A stretch of 64,000 nt of DNA from Mesoplasma photuris ATCC 49581 (lineage in GTDB: Bacteria; Bacillota_I; Bacilli_A; Mycoplasmatales; Mycoplasmataceae), in assembly GCF_000702725.1 (NCBI RefSeq), contig NZ_JNJI01000004.1, positions 1 to 64,000 on the forward strand, in the 5' to 3' direction. A model generated the notes under the pieces. The model was not told the DNA's origin. It ran no database searches and was given only the letters and a program-made list of their open reading frames with translations. Shown one piece after another: positions 23,591 through 33,298 of the stretch. Position numbers and translations under genes: made by a program. How positions within the stretch are numbered: position 1 is the first letter of the stretch; the number at the start of each line of letters is the position of its first letter.

Positions 23591-25864
23591 ATGAAAAAAT
23601 TATTAGCAGTTCTTGGCGTTATAACAATTTCAGCTTCCACTACTGCAACGGTTGCATGTACAACTGCTGATAAATTTAAATCAGAAATTGAAGCAACGAT
23701 TTATGATTTAATCAAAACTTCAGAAGTACCTATCAAAAGCGCAATTCTTAACGTTTCTAATAATGAGAAAAAATTTAATGAAAGTTATATTAATGGATTA
23801 TTAGGTGGTCAAAATGCAGTTGAAGTAATTGGTGAGCATGTTGATCCTTCTGTTATTGAAAATGGTAATACATCAAATGTTCTTATGACTGACATGTTAT
23901 TAAACTATTTTGATAATGAAAAATATACTTTAAATGCTAATGATATGAAAAAAGAAGCTGACGGAAGTGAAAACGAGTTTTTAAAGTCATTAAACAAACA
24001 ACATAATAATGATGAAGGTTCTATAACAGGGACTGATGAAACTTTTAAAATAATTCAAATGGTTTCTGGGATTGTAAGTTTAGTTTTTTCTTCTAACTTT
24101 TCAGATAGCATGTTCGGAATGGTTAATCAAGTTTTTGGAATAAATGCCGTTAAAGATATTGTTAACAAACTTCCAGAAATGGTAAATGGAAATGAAACAA
24201 TTAAAAATATTTTAGGTATTTTTGAGCCATTAACTCCTGAAAAAGTTGATGAAAAAGTTGATGATTTATTCAACAAAATAACTGAACCTGAAAATATTGA
24301 AGAGCCTTCTATTAAAACGTATATGGAGAAGGGGAATATATTTTCTAAAATAAAAGCGATAGTTTATTATTTTGATAAAATGACTGATTTATTTTCAGAA
24401 GTACCTTATGATGAAATAACAAATTCTAAAAGAATTTTTGATGAAAAAGTTGATAATAATCAAGTTATCTATAATATTTTAACTGCTCCTGTTGACGGTG
24501 AGGAATTCACAAATGTTTTATTACATTTTGATTTAGCAAAATTTGTAAATATAATTGCGCAAGTTTTAAATAATCCAAATAATAATATTTATAATTTTCA
24601 AAAATTAATTGCAGTATTGCTTGGAAGCGGTATTGATAGTACAACAAGAACACAAATTGACAATCCAATAGTTGGAACTATTAAATTTATTATCAAAGGT
24701 GGACTTAAAGAAGATCCCGCAATGATTGAATTAAGAAACGAAATTAACTCAAATGGTGCTGAAGGTTTAGGAATATTTGAAAAAATATTTAAACCAATTA
24801 ATGATTTAGTAGATAAATTAGAAAGTTTTAAAGGTATTTTTGAAAAAATAGAAGATATCATAGATTTATTACTAAATGATTTAGCTAATCAAACTGGTGA
24901 TGGATTTAAACCAATAACCGCTTTGATAAAATTAGCCATTAGTTTAAATTTGGTTCCTGATAATATAAAAAATATTTTGGAAGCTTTGATTAAAAATGAC
25001 AATCTTAAAAATCCTTTGAAATCTTTATATAATGGTAATCTTCTTAAAGATGTATTTGAAGCTATGGGTAATGAAAATTTAGCTACATATTTACCAAATA
25101 TTAATAGCTTTTTAAGTAATCCTTTAGCGACTTCTCTAAAAGCATTTGGTGTTGATGAAAAAGTATTTGAAGATGTTAAATTCTTATATGCATTTAAAGA
25201 AAATTCTATTGTGGATTTAATCAATTTTATTAGAGATACTGTTGTTAAAAAAACAAGTCCATCTCAACCAGAATTGATTTTTAACCTAATTACTTTACAG
25301 CCATTTTTAAAAGGAATTTTAGGAAGTTTGCATAATCTTGCTGTTTTATTATTATCGGATAACAAAGAATCTGAAGAAACTTTTATGAACGAGTTTAAAA
25401 AAGCGATTGGTCTTGATCTAGAAAATAATGTATTTTACACAGGTACATTATTATATGCGCTTTCAGCTTTATATGGAAATGTTAAAGGTGATGATGATGA
25501 ATCATTAGATAACGATTACTTTAAAGTTTTAGCAAACAAACGTATGCAACAAAAAACAATGAGTTCAATGACGGGATTAATTTCTTCTTTAATTAACTGA
25601 CTTGATATTAATTCAATGAACAAATATGTTGAAGAAAAAATTACTCCATACTTAGAATCTAAAAATTGAACAACTTCATTAATTTCTTATGAAAATTTCG
25701 GTGAAATTAAAAATGATGCTGTTGTTATGTATAAAATTAACTATAAAAATGATGATCTTAAGCGAAATGAAGATTACGTGGTTACTTTAAAACAAGTTCC
25801 CGTTAATGGAAATGATGTTTCATCTTCAAAAAAATGAATTGTTTATGATGTTGAAAAAAAATAA
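23591..25864 (+). CDS. large surface lipoprotein (757 aa)
   Basis: The signal peptide MKKLLAVLGVITISAS ends in a lipobox TVAC, with Cys23 as the lipid-modified residue, typical for Spiroplasma/Mesoplasma lipoproteins. The mature protein is acidic, helix-rich and full of Asn, Leu and Ile, with no recognised enzyme domain. Amphipathic segments with phenylalanine-isoleucine patterns recur, for instance around GIFEKIFKPINDLVDKLE. The frame continues through TGA-Trp codons at 25598 and beyond to a TAA at 25862. GGAGG precedes the ATG. It is one of two + strand genes and lies divergent from the FtsX-type permease; lipoprotein and giant permease genes often neighbour one another in Mollicutes, so it could be a substrate-capture partner. 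Function unknown. Confidence 0.85.
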
Positions 25865-25892
25865 CCAAGTTATTAAATTAACTTGGTTTTTT
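25863..25892. terminator. bidirectional terminator containing both stop codons
   Basis: A 10-bp perfect stem AACCAAGTTA/TAACTTGGTT is T-flanked on both strands. The lipoprotein stop (25862-25864) and the rarA stop (25878-25880) both lie in or at the hairpin, so one element serves two convergent genes. Confidence 0.88.
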
Positions 25893-27116
25893 CATTTTTA
25901 AATATAGTTCATAAACTTTTTTCTCATATGATGAAGAGGTTTTATTTTTATAATATTGCATTCCCACTAATTCATCAGAAATATATTGTTGATCAACTCA
26001 ATCATTTTTATAATTATGAGGATTTTTATAACCTATTCCTCGACCCAACTTTTTAGCACTTTTATAGTGTGCATCTCTCAAGTGATCGGGAACATCATAA
26101 ATTTTTCCTGATCTAACATCACTGAGCGCTTGAGATGTAGCTTCGTAAGCTGAATTAGATTTTTCACTCAAAGCCATTTCACAAATAGCTAATCCTAACG
26201 GAATAATTCCTTCGGGCATACCAATATTTCTAAATGCATTACAAGCTGTGAATACTCTTGCCGGAATCGCTGGATTAGCTAAACCAATGTCTTCATAAGC
26301 CATAATCACCATTCTTCGCATAAGAACCTCATAATCACCAATTTCAATTAATCGAGCAAAGTAATATAATGCAGCATCAACATCACTTCCTCTAATAGAT
26401 TTTTGTAATGCTGATTTCAAATCATGAAAATCATCTCCATATGCTCCAGAAGGATTTTTAGCATATGGTAATACTTTAAGAACTAATTGCAAATCAATTT
26501 TTTTATCATTATATAATTCGATAAATAATTCTAAGTTGTTAATAAAACTTCTTACATCTCCTGCTGATAAATCTGCTAAGTACTTTAAAGCTTCGTCATT
26601 AATGTCTATTACTATTTTTTGATTGGCAATCATTTCTTTTGTATAATTAAACATTTCGTTTGTATTCAATCTTTTAAGTTCTATTATATTAGCGCGTGAT
26701 CTAATCGCTGGATTAATTGTAAAAAATGGATTTTCTGTAGTGGTCGCAAATAAATAAACTTTACCTGTTTCCATATACTCTAATAAAATATCTTGTTTAT
26801 CTTTGTTCATACGATGAATTTCATCAATAATTAAAATAAATTTTTTATCAGCTTCAATTGAAGAAATTATCTTTTCCAACTTTTGCTTTTTGTCAGTTGT
26901 GGCATTAAAAATTTCATAACCAATACCAAGGTCATTTGCTAAAGCAATTGCAAATGTTGTTTTGCCAATTCCACTTGGTCCATAAAAAATTAATGAAGTT
27001 GCAAATTTATTTTCGACCATTCTTTGAATTAAACTTCCTTGACTTAAAACGTGAGTTTGACCAATAATATTTTTAGTAGTTGTAGGTCTCAATAAAAATG
27101 CTAATGGTTCTTTCAT
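25878..27116 (-). CDS. rarA: replication-associated recombination protein A (AAA+ ATPase)
   Basis: A 412-residue AAA+ ATPase of the RarA/MgsA/WRNIP1 family, which acts at stalled replication forks. Walker A is GPSGIGKT (46-53), Walker B is IDEIHR (near 97), sensor 1 lies in ATTENPFF, and the C-terminal tetramerisation region has SDVDAALYYFARLIE and RRMVIMAYEDIGLANP, diagnostic of RarA. Two Trp in the tail are TGA or lie beyond the first open segment. GGAGG precedes the ATG and directly follows the lon terminator's T run. Confidence 0.95.
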
Positions 27117-27125
27117 AATTCCTCC

Positions 27126-27159
27126 AAAAAAAATAATAACTATCTTACTAGTTATTATT
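27126..27159 (-). terminator. intrinsic terminator of lon
   Basis: An 11-bp perfect stem AATAATAACTA/TAGTTATTATT on the minus strand, followed by eight T, then at once the GGAGG of rarA. There is no room for a rarA promoter between terminator and RBS. Confidence 0.85.
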
Positions 27160-27164
27160 TTACT

Positions 27165-29489
27165 CTATTTATTAGTAAAAACTTGTGCGAATACTTCTTT
27201 GTAATCTTTTACAGTAACTATTTCTAACACTGCTTTTACTTCATCAGGTACTTCATCTAAATCTTTTTCATTTTTAAACGGTACTAAGATTTTTTTCAAA
27301 CCAGATCTAGCTGCAGAAATTGATTTCTCTCTTAATCCACCAATCGGTAAAACATGACCTCTTAAAGTAATTTCACCTGTCATACCAATATCTCTAGATA
27401 CTTCTTTATTTGTAAATGCTGAAATAAACGCTGTTGTAATTGCTGATCCAGCACTTGGTCCATCTTTAGGAACAGCACCTTCTGGAACATGTAAATGAAT
27501 ATCACATTTCTCAAAAATTTCAGGATCAATTCCAAATTCTTTATAATTTGACTTAACAAAACCTAAAGCGATTGAAGCTGATTCTTTCATAACTTCACCA
27601 AGCTTACCTGTTAAAATTAAGTTACCTTTTCCTGGGAAAGTATTTACTTCAATTGGTAAAATATCCCCACCAAATTGAGTGTATGCCAATCCAGTAACTA
27701 CTCCAACATTTGATTGACCTTGTTTTTCAGTGTGATCAAAAATACGTTTACCAAGTAATTCATTAACCACTTTTGCATCAACAACTAAAGTTTTTAATTC
27801 TTCATTTAATTGTTTTACAATAAATTTTCTAGAAATTGTTGAAATTAATCTTTCTAATTGACGAACACCTGCTTCACGAGTATAGTATTTAATTAATTCA
27901 TCAAAAGCTTCATCTTTAAATGAAATTTCTTCATTAGTTAATGCATGTTCTTCTAAAACTTTAGCAACTAAATAATCCTTAGCAATTTTCATTTTTTCAA
28001 TTTCTGTATAACTTGATAAATTAATAATTTCCATACGATCATATAATGCTTCAGGAATGTTTTCTGGATAGTTTGCTGTTGCAATAAACATAACTTTACT
28101 TAAATCATATGGTTCTTCAATATAGTGATCTGAGAATTCATAGTTTTGTTCTGGATCTAATACCTCTAGCATTGCTGCAGCGGGATCTCCACGTTGATCA
28201 GATGCCATTTTATCAATTTCATCTAATAAGAATAATGGATTCTTAACTTTAGCACGTTTCATTGTCTGCATAATACGACCAGGCATAGCTCCAACATAAG
28301 TTTTTCTATGACCACGAACTTCAGCTTCATCTTTAACTCCACCTAAAGAAATTTTTACAAATTCTTTACCTAAAGCTTCTGCTATTGATTTAGCTAAAGA
28401 AGTTTTACCAACCCCTGGAGGACCAACTAATGTAATTATTTGACCTTTTAAGGTTTTAGTTTTTTGTTTTACTGCTAAAAATTCAACAATTCTATCTTTT
28501 ACTTTATCCAAACCATAATGATGTTTATCTAAAACACTTTTTGCAAATTTTAAATCTTGAATATCTTCTGTTTCTTGTCATCATGGAATTGACATCATTC
28601 AGTCAATATAATTTCTTTCAACATTAGCTTCAGCTGAAGCAGATTGCATATTTTCAAATCTACTAATTGCTGTTAAGATTCTTTCCTTAACAACCTTAGG
28701 GAATGGTTCGTTTTCTAAACGTTCTTTATATTTTTCCATTACTGACTTTTCAGAATCTTCATCTTCAAGTTCTTCTTTAATAATACGCATTCTCTCGCGT
28801 AAGTAGTATTCTTTTTGTTGAGCATCCATTTTTTCTTTTAATTTTTTATTAATGTCTGCTTCGACTTCTTTAGAAACATCTTTTTTTGCTGAGTTAGTAA
28901 CCAATAAATTTACACGCTTTAATAAATCAGCTTCTCCTAAAATAGCATTTCTGTTTTCAATTGATAGAAACGGCAATGACTTAGCGATTGAATCAATGAC
29001 GTGTTCAATATTAATGCTAAACTCTGCATCATCCATTTCTAAAAATTGCTCAATTTCTGATTTAACACCTGGAGTTGTGTTTGCTAATTCTTGTAAAACT
29101 GAAATAATACTTAGTTTTTGATCTTCTAATTTAGTTTTATCAAAAATAATCGCTTCAACTTCAGCAAAATAAATTCCATTTTCTTCTGTTATTTGTTTAA
29201 CTTTAACTCTTGTTTGACTTAAAATTTCTACAGTTAAAGTACCATCTTTTCACTCTTTTGTTAAATTAACTCTAGAGGAAGTACCGTTTTCAAAAATTTC
29301 ATCTGTACTTGGATCATTATCCATAACCTTTTTTTGAGATAACACAATCATGTTACCATCGTGTTTTTCGATAGCAAATTTAATTGCTTCTTGAGTTTGT
29401 TTTCTACCCACCTCAACAGTTTCTGATTGACCAGGATATACAAAAACACCTCTCGTAATAAAAATAGGATATTTTATTATTTTATTCAT
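27165..29489 (-). CDS. lon: ATP-dependent protease Lon
   Basis: A 774-residue Lon. The N-terminal substrate domain (1-200) starts MNKIIKYPIFITRGVFVYPG. The AAA+ module has Walker A GPPGVGKT (356-363) and FLLDEIDKM. The protease domain has PKDGPSAGSA with catalytic Ser679 and partner Lys722, the same numbers as in E. coli. Lon degrades damaged proteins and, in M. florum, is the main protease for ssrA-tagged proteins because Clp proteases are absent; the same role is likely here. Expression is probably under HrcA, as a CIRCE element lies 43 bases upstream. GGGGG precedes the start. Several Trp are TGA. Confidence 0.97.
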
Positions 29490-29523
29490 ATTGCCCCCTT
29501 ATTTGGTACATAAATATTTTAGC

Positions 29524-29551
29524 ATATTATTTTAGCACTTAAAAGTGTTAA
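29524..29551 (-). promoter_or_regulatory. candidate lon promoter
   Basis: On the minus strand TTAACA, 16 bases, then TAATAT. The -35 box sits in the spacer of the CIRCE element and the -10 box just after it, the same geometry as the hrcA promoter at 44345-44372. Confidence 0.6.
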
Positions 29552-29558
29552 GTGCTAA
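29532..29558 (-). promoter_or_regulatory. CIRCE operator upstream of lon
   Basis: A perfect inverted repeat TTAGCACTT-N9-AAGTGCTAA, matching the CIRCE consensus TTAGCACTC-N9-GAGTGCTAA apart from one symmetrical change. It is the binding site of HrcA, encoded in this window. Confidence 0.92.
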
Positions 29559-29560
29559 AT

Positions 29561-29587
29561 TATAAAAAACAAAGCCTGAGCTTTGTT
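29561..29587 (-). terminator. intrinsic terminator of tig
   Basis: Stem AACAAAGC/GCTTTGTT with a TCAG loop on the minus strand, followed by TTTTTTAT. It lies right after the tig stop and before the lon CIRCE element. Confidence 0.88.
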
Positions 29588-29590
29588 AAA

Positions 29591-30874
29591 TTATTTTCCG
29601 TTATTTTCGTATAAGAAGTTTACAAATAAATCATTTGCGATTTCTTGTTTAACAGCTTGTGGTTGAATTGCTTGTTTAACATAATCTAACTCAACACCAA
29701 ATTGTCCAGCAAGATCAGCATATTTAGTTTCAACTTGTGCATCAGTAACTTCAAATTTTTCTTTATTTTGAATTTCTGATGATACTAAGTATGTTTCTAA
29801 TTTTTTACGTGCATCAACTAACATTTCAGCTTCAATATCTTTATCTGTTAATCCTGTTGCTTTTTTATATGCTTTTAAAGTTAAACCTTGACGAATAACT
29901 TCTTGTTCAAATTCACGTTTTAAATCAGCAATTTGATTATCGATTGCAGTTTTAGGTAATTCAATTTTTGATCCTTTAATGATTTCGTCCATAATTTGGT
30001 TCACAAATTGGTTTTTAAATCCAATTACTTTACGTTCTAATAATTCTGCTTTGATTTTATTTTCTAAATCAGCAAAAGTATTAACATCTTTCATGTTTAA
30101 GTCTTTAGCTAATTCATCATCTTTGTTAGGTAAGATTCTTTCTTTTACTTCTGTAATATTTAATTCAAATACTGAATCTTTTCCGGCTAATTCTGGTGTG
30201 TAATCTTCAGGGAATTTAACATCAATACTTGCTTTTCCTAATCCTAGTCCAATCATTGAAGTTTCAAAACCAGGAATAAATTGGTTAGAACCAATTACTA
30301 AAGTATGACCTTTTGCTTCTCCACCTTTAAATGCTACTCCATCAATAAATCCTTTAAAGTCAAATGTTACAACATCTCCATCAACGATTTTTGCATCAGC
30401 TTCTTTTACTTTTTCCATTGCAAATTGTTGTTGATATTGATTAACAACTTCATCAATTTCAGCTTGAGTTACTTCTGGTGTTGTTTTTTCAATTGTTTTA
30501 ATTCCTGTATAAGTTCCGATTTCAATTTCAGGACGTAAATCGAATACGAAATCTAAAATTAATTCTGTTTCTGAAACTTTGAATGGAACTGGTGTTGGTG
30601 AGTTCATTGGTTCGATTTTAACATCTGAATTTCTAGCAAAATCAAATGCTGGTTCAATCATCATTCTGAATGCTTCATTATAAATTTTTGATGGTGTTAA
30701 ATATTTAGCGATTTCACCTTCTGGTGCTTTACCTTTTCTAAAACCAGGAATTTCAATGTTGGCTTTTACTCTATTTTTAGCTTTTGCTAAAATATCAGTT
30801 CATTCTTTACCTTCAATTGTTACTGTTCATTTTCCTTGGCCATTTTCAATTATTTTACTTTCTGTGAATTTCAT
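29591..30874 (-). CDS. tig: trigger factor
   Basis: A 427-residue ribosome-bound chaperone and peptidyl-prolyl isomerase. The ribosome-binding signature is IPGFRKGKAP (about 42-51), and the FKBP domain has FKGFIDGVAFKGGEAKGHT near 160-178. The helical C-terminal substrate domain fills 245-427. AAAGGAG lies before the ATG. One or two Trp are TGA. It is followed by its own terminator and by heat-shock-controlled lon, placing folding and degradation side by side as in many bacteria. Confidence 0.96.
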
Positions 30875-30896
30875 TTATATTCTCCTTTTAATTTTA

Positions 30897-31190
30897 TTAT
30901 CTGCTATAAGCTACAGCAATATTTCTTGGTTTAATATTTAAAGTTTGTGTGATCACTTGCTCAATATTTTTCATAATTTTCGCTTCTTCAAATACGAATT
31001 CTTTTTTAGTATCTAATACAACTTTTACCAAAACATATAATAAGTTATCATGATAAATATCTGTGATAACTTCAATATTTACAGCATTGTTACCAATTGC
31101 GTTAAAAGCAGCAGATTGGATCAATTTGTTTAGTGCGTATTGCTCAATATCTAAAGCTCCACGCGAATTTCTTTCAATTGAAATATACAT
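30897..31190 (-). CDS. Asp23/Gls24 (YqhY-like) small protein
   Basis: A 97-residue soluble protein with alternating beta strands and helices, including DIYHDNLLYVLVKVVLDTKK, like Asp23/Gls24 (YloU/YqhY) proteins. Context agrees: in Bacillus, yqhY lies shortly after efp. No catalytic motif is expected; in other Firmicutes these proteins are linked to fatty acid synthesis or envelope stress. The family call rests on pattern and synteny and is tentative. The start at 31190 has GGAGG. Confidence 0.5.
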   Translation of the reverse strand: MYISIERNSRGALDIEQYALNKLIQSAAFNAIGNNAVNIEVITDIYHDNLLYVLVKVVLDTKKEFVFEEAKIMKNIEQVITQTLNIKPRNIAVAYSR

Positions 31191-31213
31191 ATTAAATACC
31201 TCCGTTTATTGTA

Positions 31214-31771
31214 TTATTGTGCTCTACCAGTGTATTTACCATCTAATGTAGAGATGATAACTTTTGTACCTTCATTAATAAATAAAGGAACCATAATTTC
31301 TAAACCTGTTTCGACAACAGCTTTTTTTTGAGCTCCAGATGTTGTATCACCTTTAACTGCAGCTTCAGCTTCAGTTACTACTAATTCAACTTTATCTGGT
31401 AAAGAAATTCCTAAAATTTCTCCTTCATATTCAGTCATTTTAATCATTAATCCATCTGTTAAGAATTTAGCTTCTCATTCTAGGCTTGACATTGGAATTT
31501 GAACTTGTTCATAAGTATCAGTATCCATTAAATATGCATCATTTCCATCATTATATAAATATTGCATATCTTTTTTTTCGATCATTGCTTTATTTACTTT
31601 GTCTCCACCTGTGAATGTTATTTCAACTCTAGCACCAGTTCTTAAATTTTTAACTTTAACAGTTACTTTTCCTTGTTGTCTACCAGTTTTAGAAAATGAT
31701 TGATCGATAACAATGAATATATTACCTTCGTATAAGAAAGTTGTTCCAGGACGTAAGTCATTTACTTGCAT
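31214..31771 (-). CDS. efp: translation elongation factor P
   Basis: A 185-residue EF-P that relieves ribosomes stalled at polyproline. It starts MQVNDLRPGTTFLYEG, with the KOW-like domain first and two OB domains after. One TGA-Trp lies at residue 99. The tip loop that enters the peptidyl-transferase centre reads SKTGRQQGK, so Arg31 stands where Bacillus and most EF-Ps have a modified Lys. No EarP, EpmA or YmfI modifying enzyme was seen in this window. AGGAGAA precedes the start, and an extended -10 promoter lies 36 bases upstream. Confidence 0.95.
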
Positions 31772-31806
31772 TTATTTTCTCCTTATTTTTAGAATAATTC
31801 TATGTA

Positions 31807-31815
31807 ATTATACCA
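31807..31815 (-). promoter_or_regulatory. extended -10 promoter of efp
   Basis: TGGTATAAT on the minus strand (TGn plus TATAAT), 36 bases before the efp start; no clear -35 box. Confidence 0.6.
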
Positions 31816-31829
31816 TTTATAGTTATTTA

Positions 31830-32336
31830 TTAAAATGTATCGGTAAAAATTAATTTTTTGAATCGATTTTTATTCAAGACACAATATAGTCCAATGGCGG
31901 CCACACAAGATACAGCAAATTGAACTGAATCAACAATCACTTCTTTGATTAATGCACTCATTTCAAAATTATTAATTAAATATGAATATGGTATGTATAA
32001 AAACACAAGACTTGAAGCTAATATCATTATTAAATAAATTAATTTACTTTTTTTAGATGCTGTGATCACAAGAAATATTAGTATATTGATAATTATTGTT
32101 AAAGGTATATAGATAAAACCACCATTGATCATATCAATAATTGCTCCGTAAACAATTCCGGTAATTAACATACTTGGTCCAGGAATTAAACCACATAGAG
32201 CAATGTACAATCCTGTTGATAATTGAAAAGTTGAATCTCCAATTTTAATAAAAATCGTTACTAAAGATACAACAACCAATACTGCGGTTATCATTGCTGT
32301 TAATGTGATATATTTAGTGTTGAAATACTTTTTCAT
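31830..32336 (-). CDS. ECF transporter S component, substrate unknown
   Basis: A 168-residue membrane protein with five or six hydrophobic segments. It starts with ITLTAMITAVLVVVS and has GLYIALCGLIPGPSMLITG, a pattern seen in S components of energy-coupling factor vitamin transporters. S components capture the vitamin and share EcfA/A'/T modules encoded elsewhere. Its ATG overlaps the fmt stop by one base. Fmt uses 10-formyl-tetrahydrofolate, so a folate transporter (FolT) is a plausible guess from context only; riboflavin or others remain possible. Confidence 0.7.
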   Translation of the reverse strand: MKKYFNTKYITLTAMITAVLVVVSLVTIFIKIGDSTFQLSTGLYIALCGLIPGPSMLITGIVYGAIIDMINGGFIYIPLTIIINILIFLVITASKKSKLIYLIMILASSLVFLYIPYSYLINNFEMSALIKEVIVDSVQFAVSCVAAIGLYCVLNKNRFKKLIFTDTF

Positions 32337-33298
32337 TATTTAAAAATATCTCCAATTTTTAAATCATTCAAATTGTTTTTTTTATATAAACCAGCATCAA
32401 TCATTTGTTTACCAGGTCTTTGAATTTCTAAAATTTTTATTAAACCATTAGAAGTATGTACAATTATTCCCTCATTATCAAAATTAATGATTTCTCCAAC
32501 TTTTTTTATATTCATTGTTGAAATAACAAGTTCATCATTGTTCAAAACACGACTAGATTTAATTTTGTATCTTTGATCATTTATAAAAGTGTGAGCGATT
32601 GGATTTGGTGAAAGTGATCTAATATGATTGAAAATATCTCTAGCTGATTTTGATCAATCAATTTTTTCTTCTTCTGTTGAAATATTTTTAGAAAAAGTCA
32701 CTTTAGATTCATCTTGATCAACTAATTTTAATTCACCAACATAAATTTTTTCTAAATTTTCCTTGATCATTTTTGAACCCAATAATGTCATCTTTTCAAA
32801 AAGTGAACCAGCATCATCTTTATCTTCAATATCAATTTCTTCTTGAATATAATAACCACCAGCATCCATTTCTTTAACCATTTTCATTATTGATATTCCA
32901 GTTTTTGAATCACCATTTTTAATTGCGTATTGAATTGGAGCACCACCTCTGTATTTTGGTAATAAACTTCCATGTACATTGATAGAATCAATTTTAGCAA
33001 GATTTAATATTTTAGTTGGAACAAATTGACCATAGGCACATGTAACTAAGAAATCATAATCTAGTAATGATAATTCATCAAAAATTTCTGAAATTTTTGA
33101 TGGTTGAAAAATCCTGATGTTATTTTCTTGAGCTACTTTTTTAACAGGAGTTGGTGTTAACACTTTATTTCTACCAACCATTTTATCAGGTTGTGAAATA
33201 ACAGCGATAACATCAACATTTTTCATTTCAATTAATGTTGACAAAATGCCAGCGCCAATCTTTGGTGTTCCACAAAAAATTACTTTTATTTTATTCAT
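32336..33298 (-). CDS. fmt: methionyl-tRNA formyltransferase
   Basis: A 320-residue enzyme that formylates initiator Met-tRNA with 10-formyl-THF. Catalytic residues Asn107, His109 and Asp145 lie in INVHGSLLPKYRGGAP and KEMDAGGYY. The C-terminal OB-like tRNA-binding domain starts near 205, after a TGA-Trp. The start overlaps the end of the DUF2779 gene by eight bases, and the stop overlaps the ECF gene. Confidence 0.95.
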
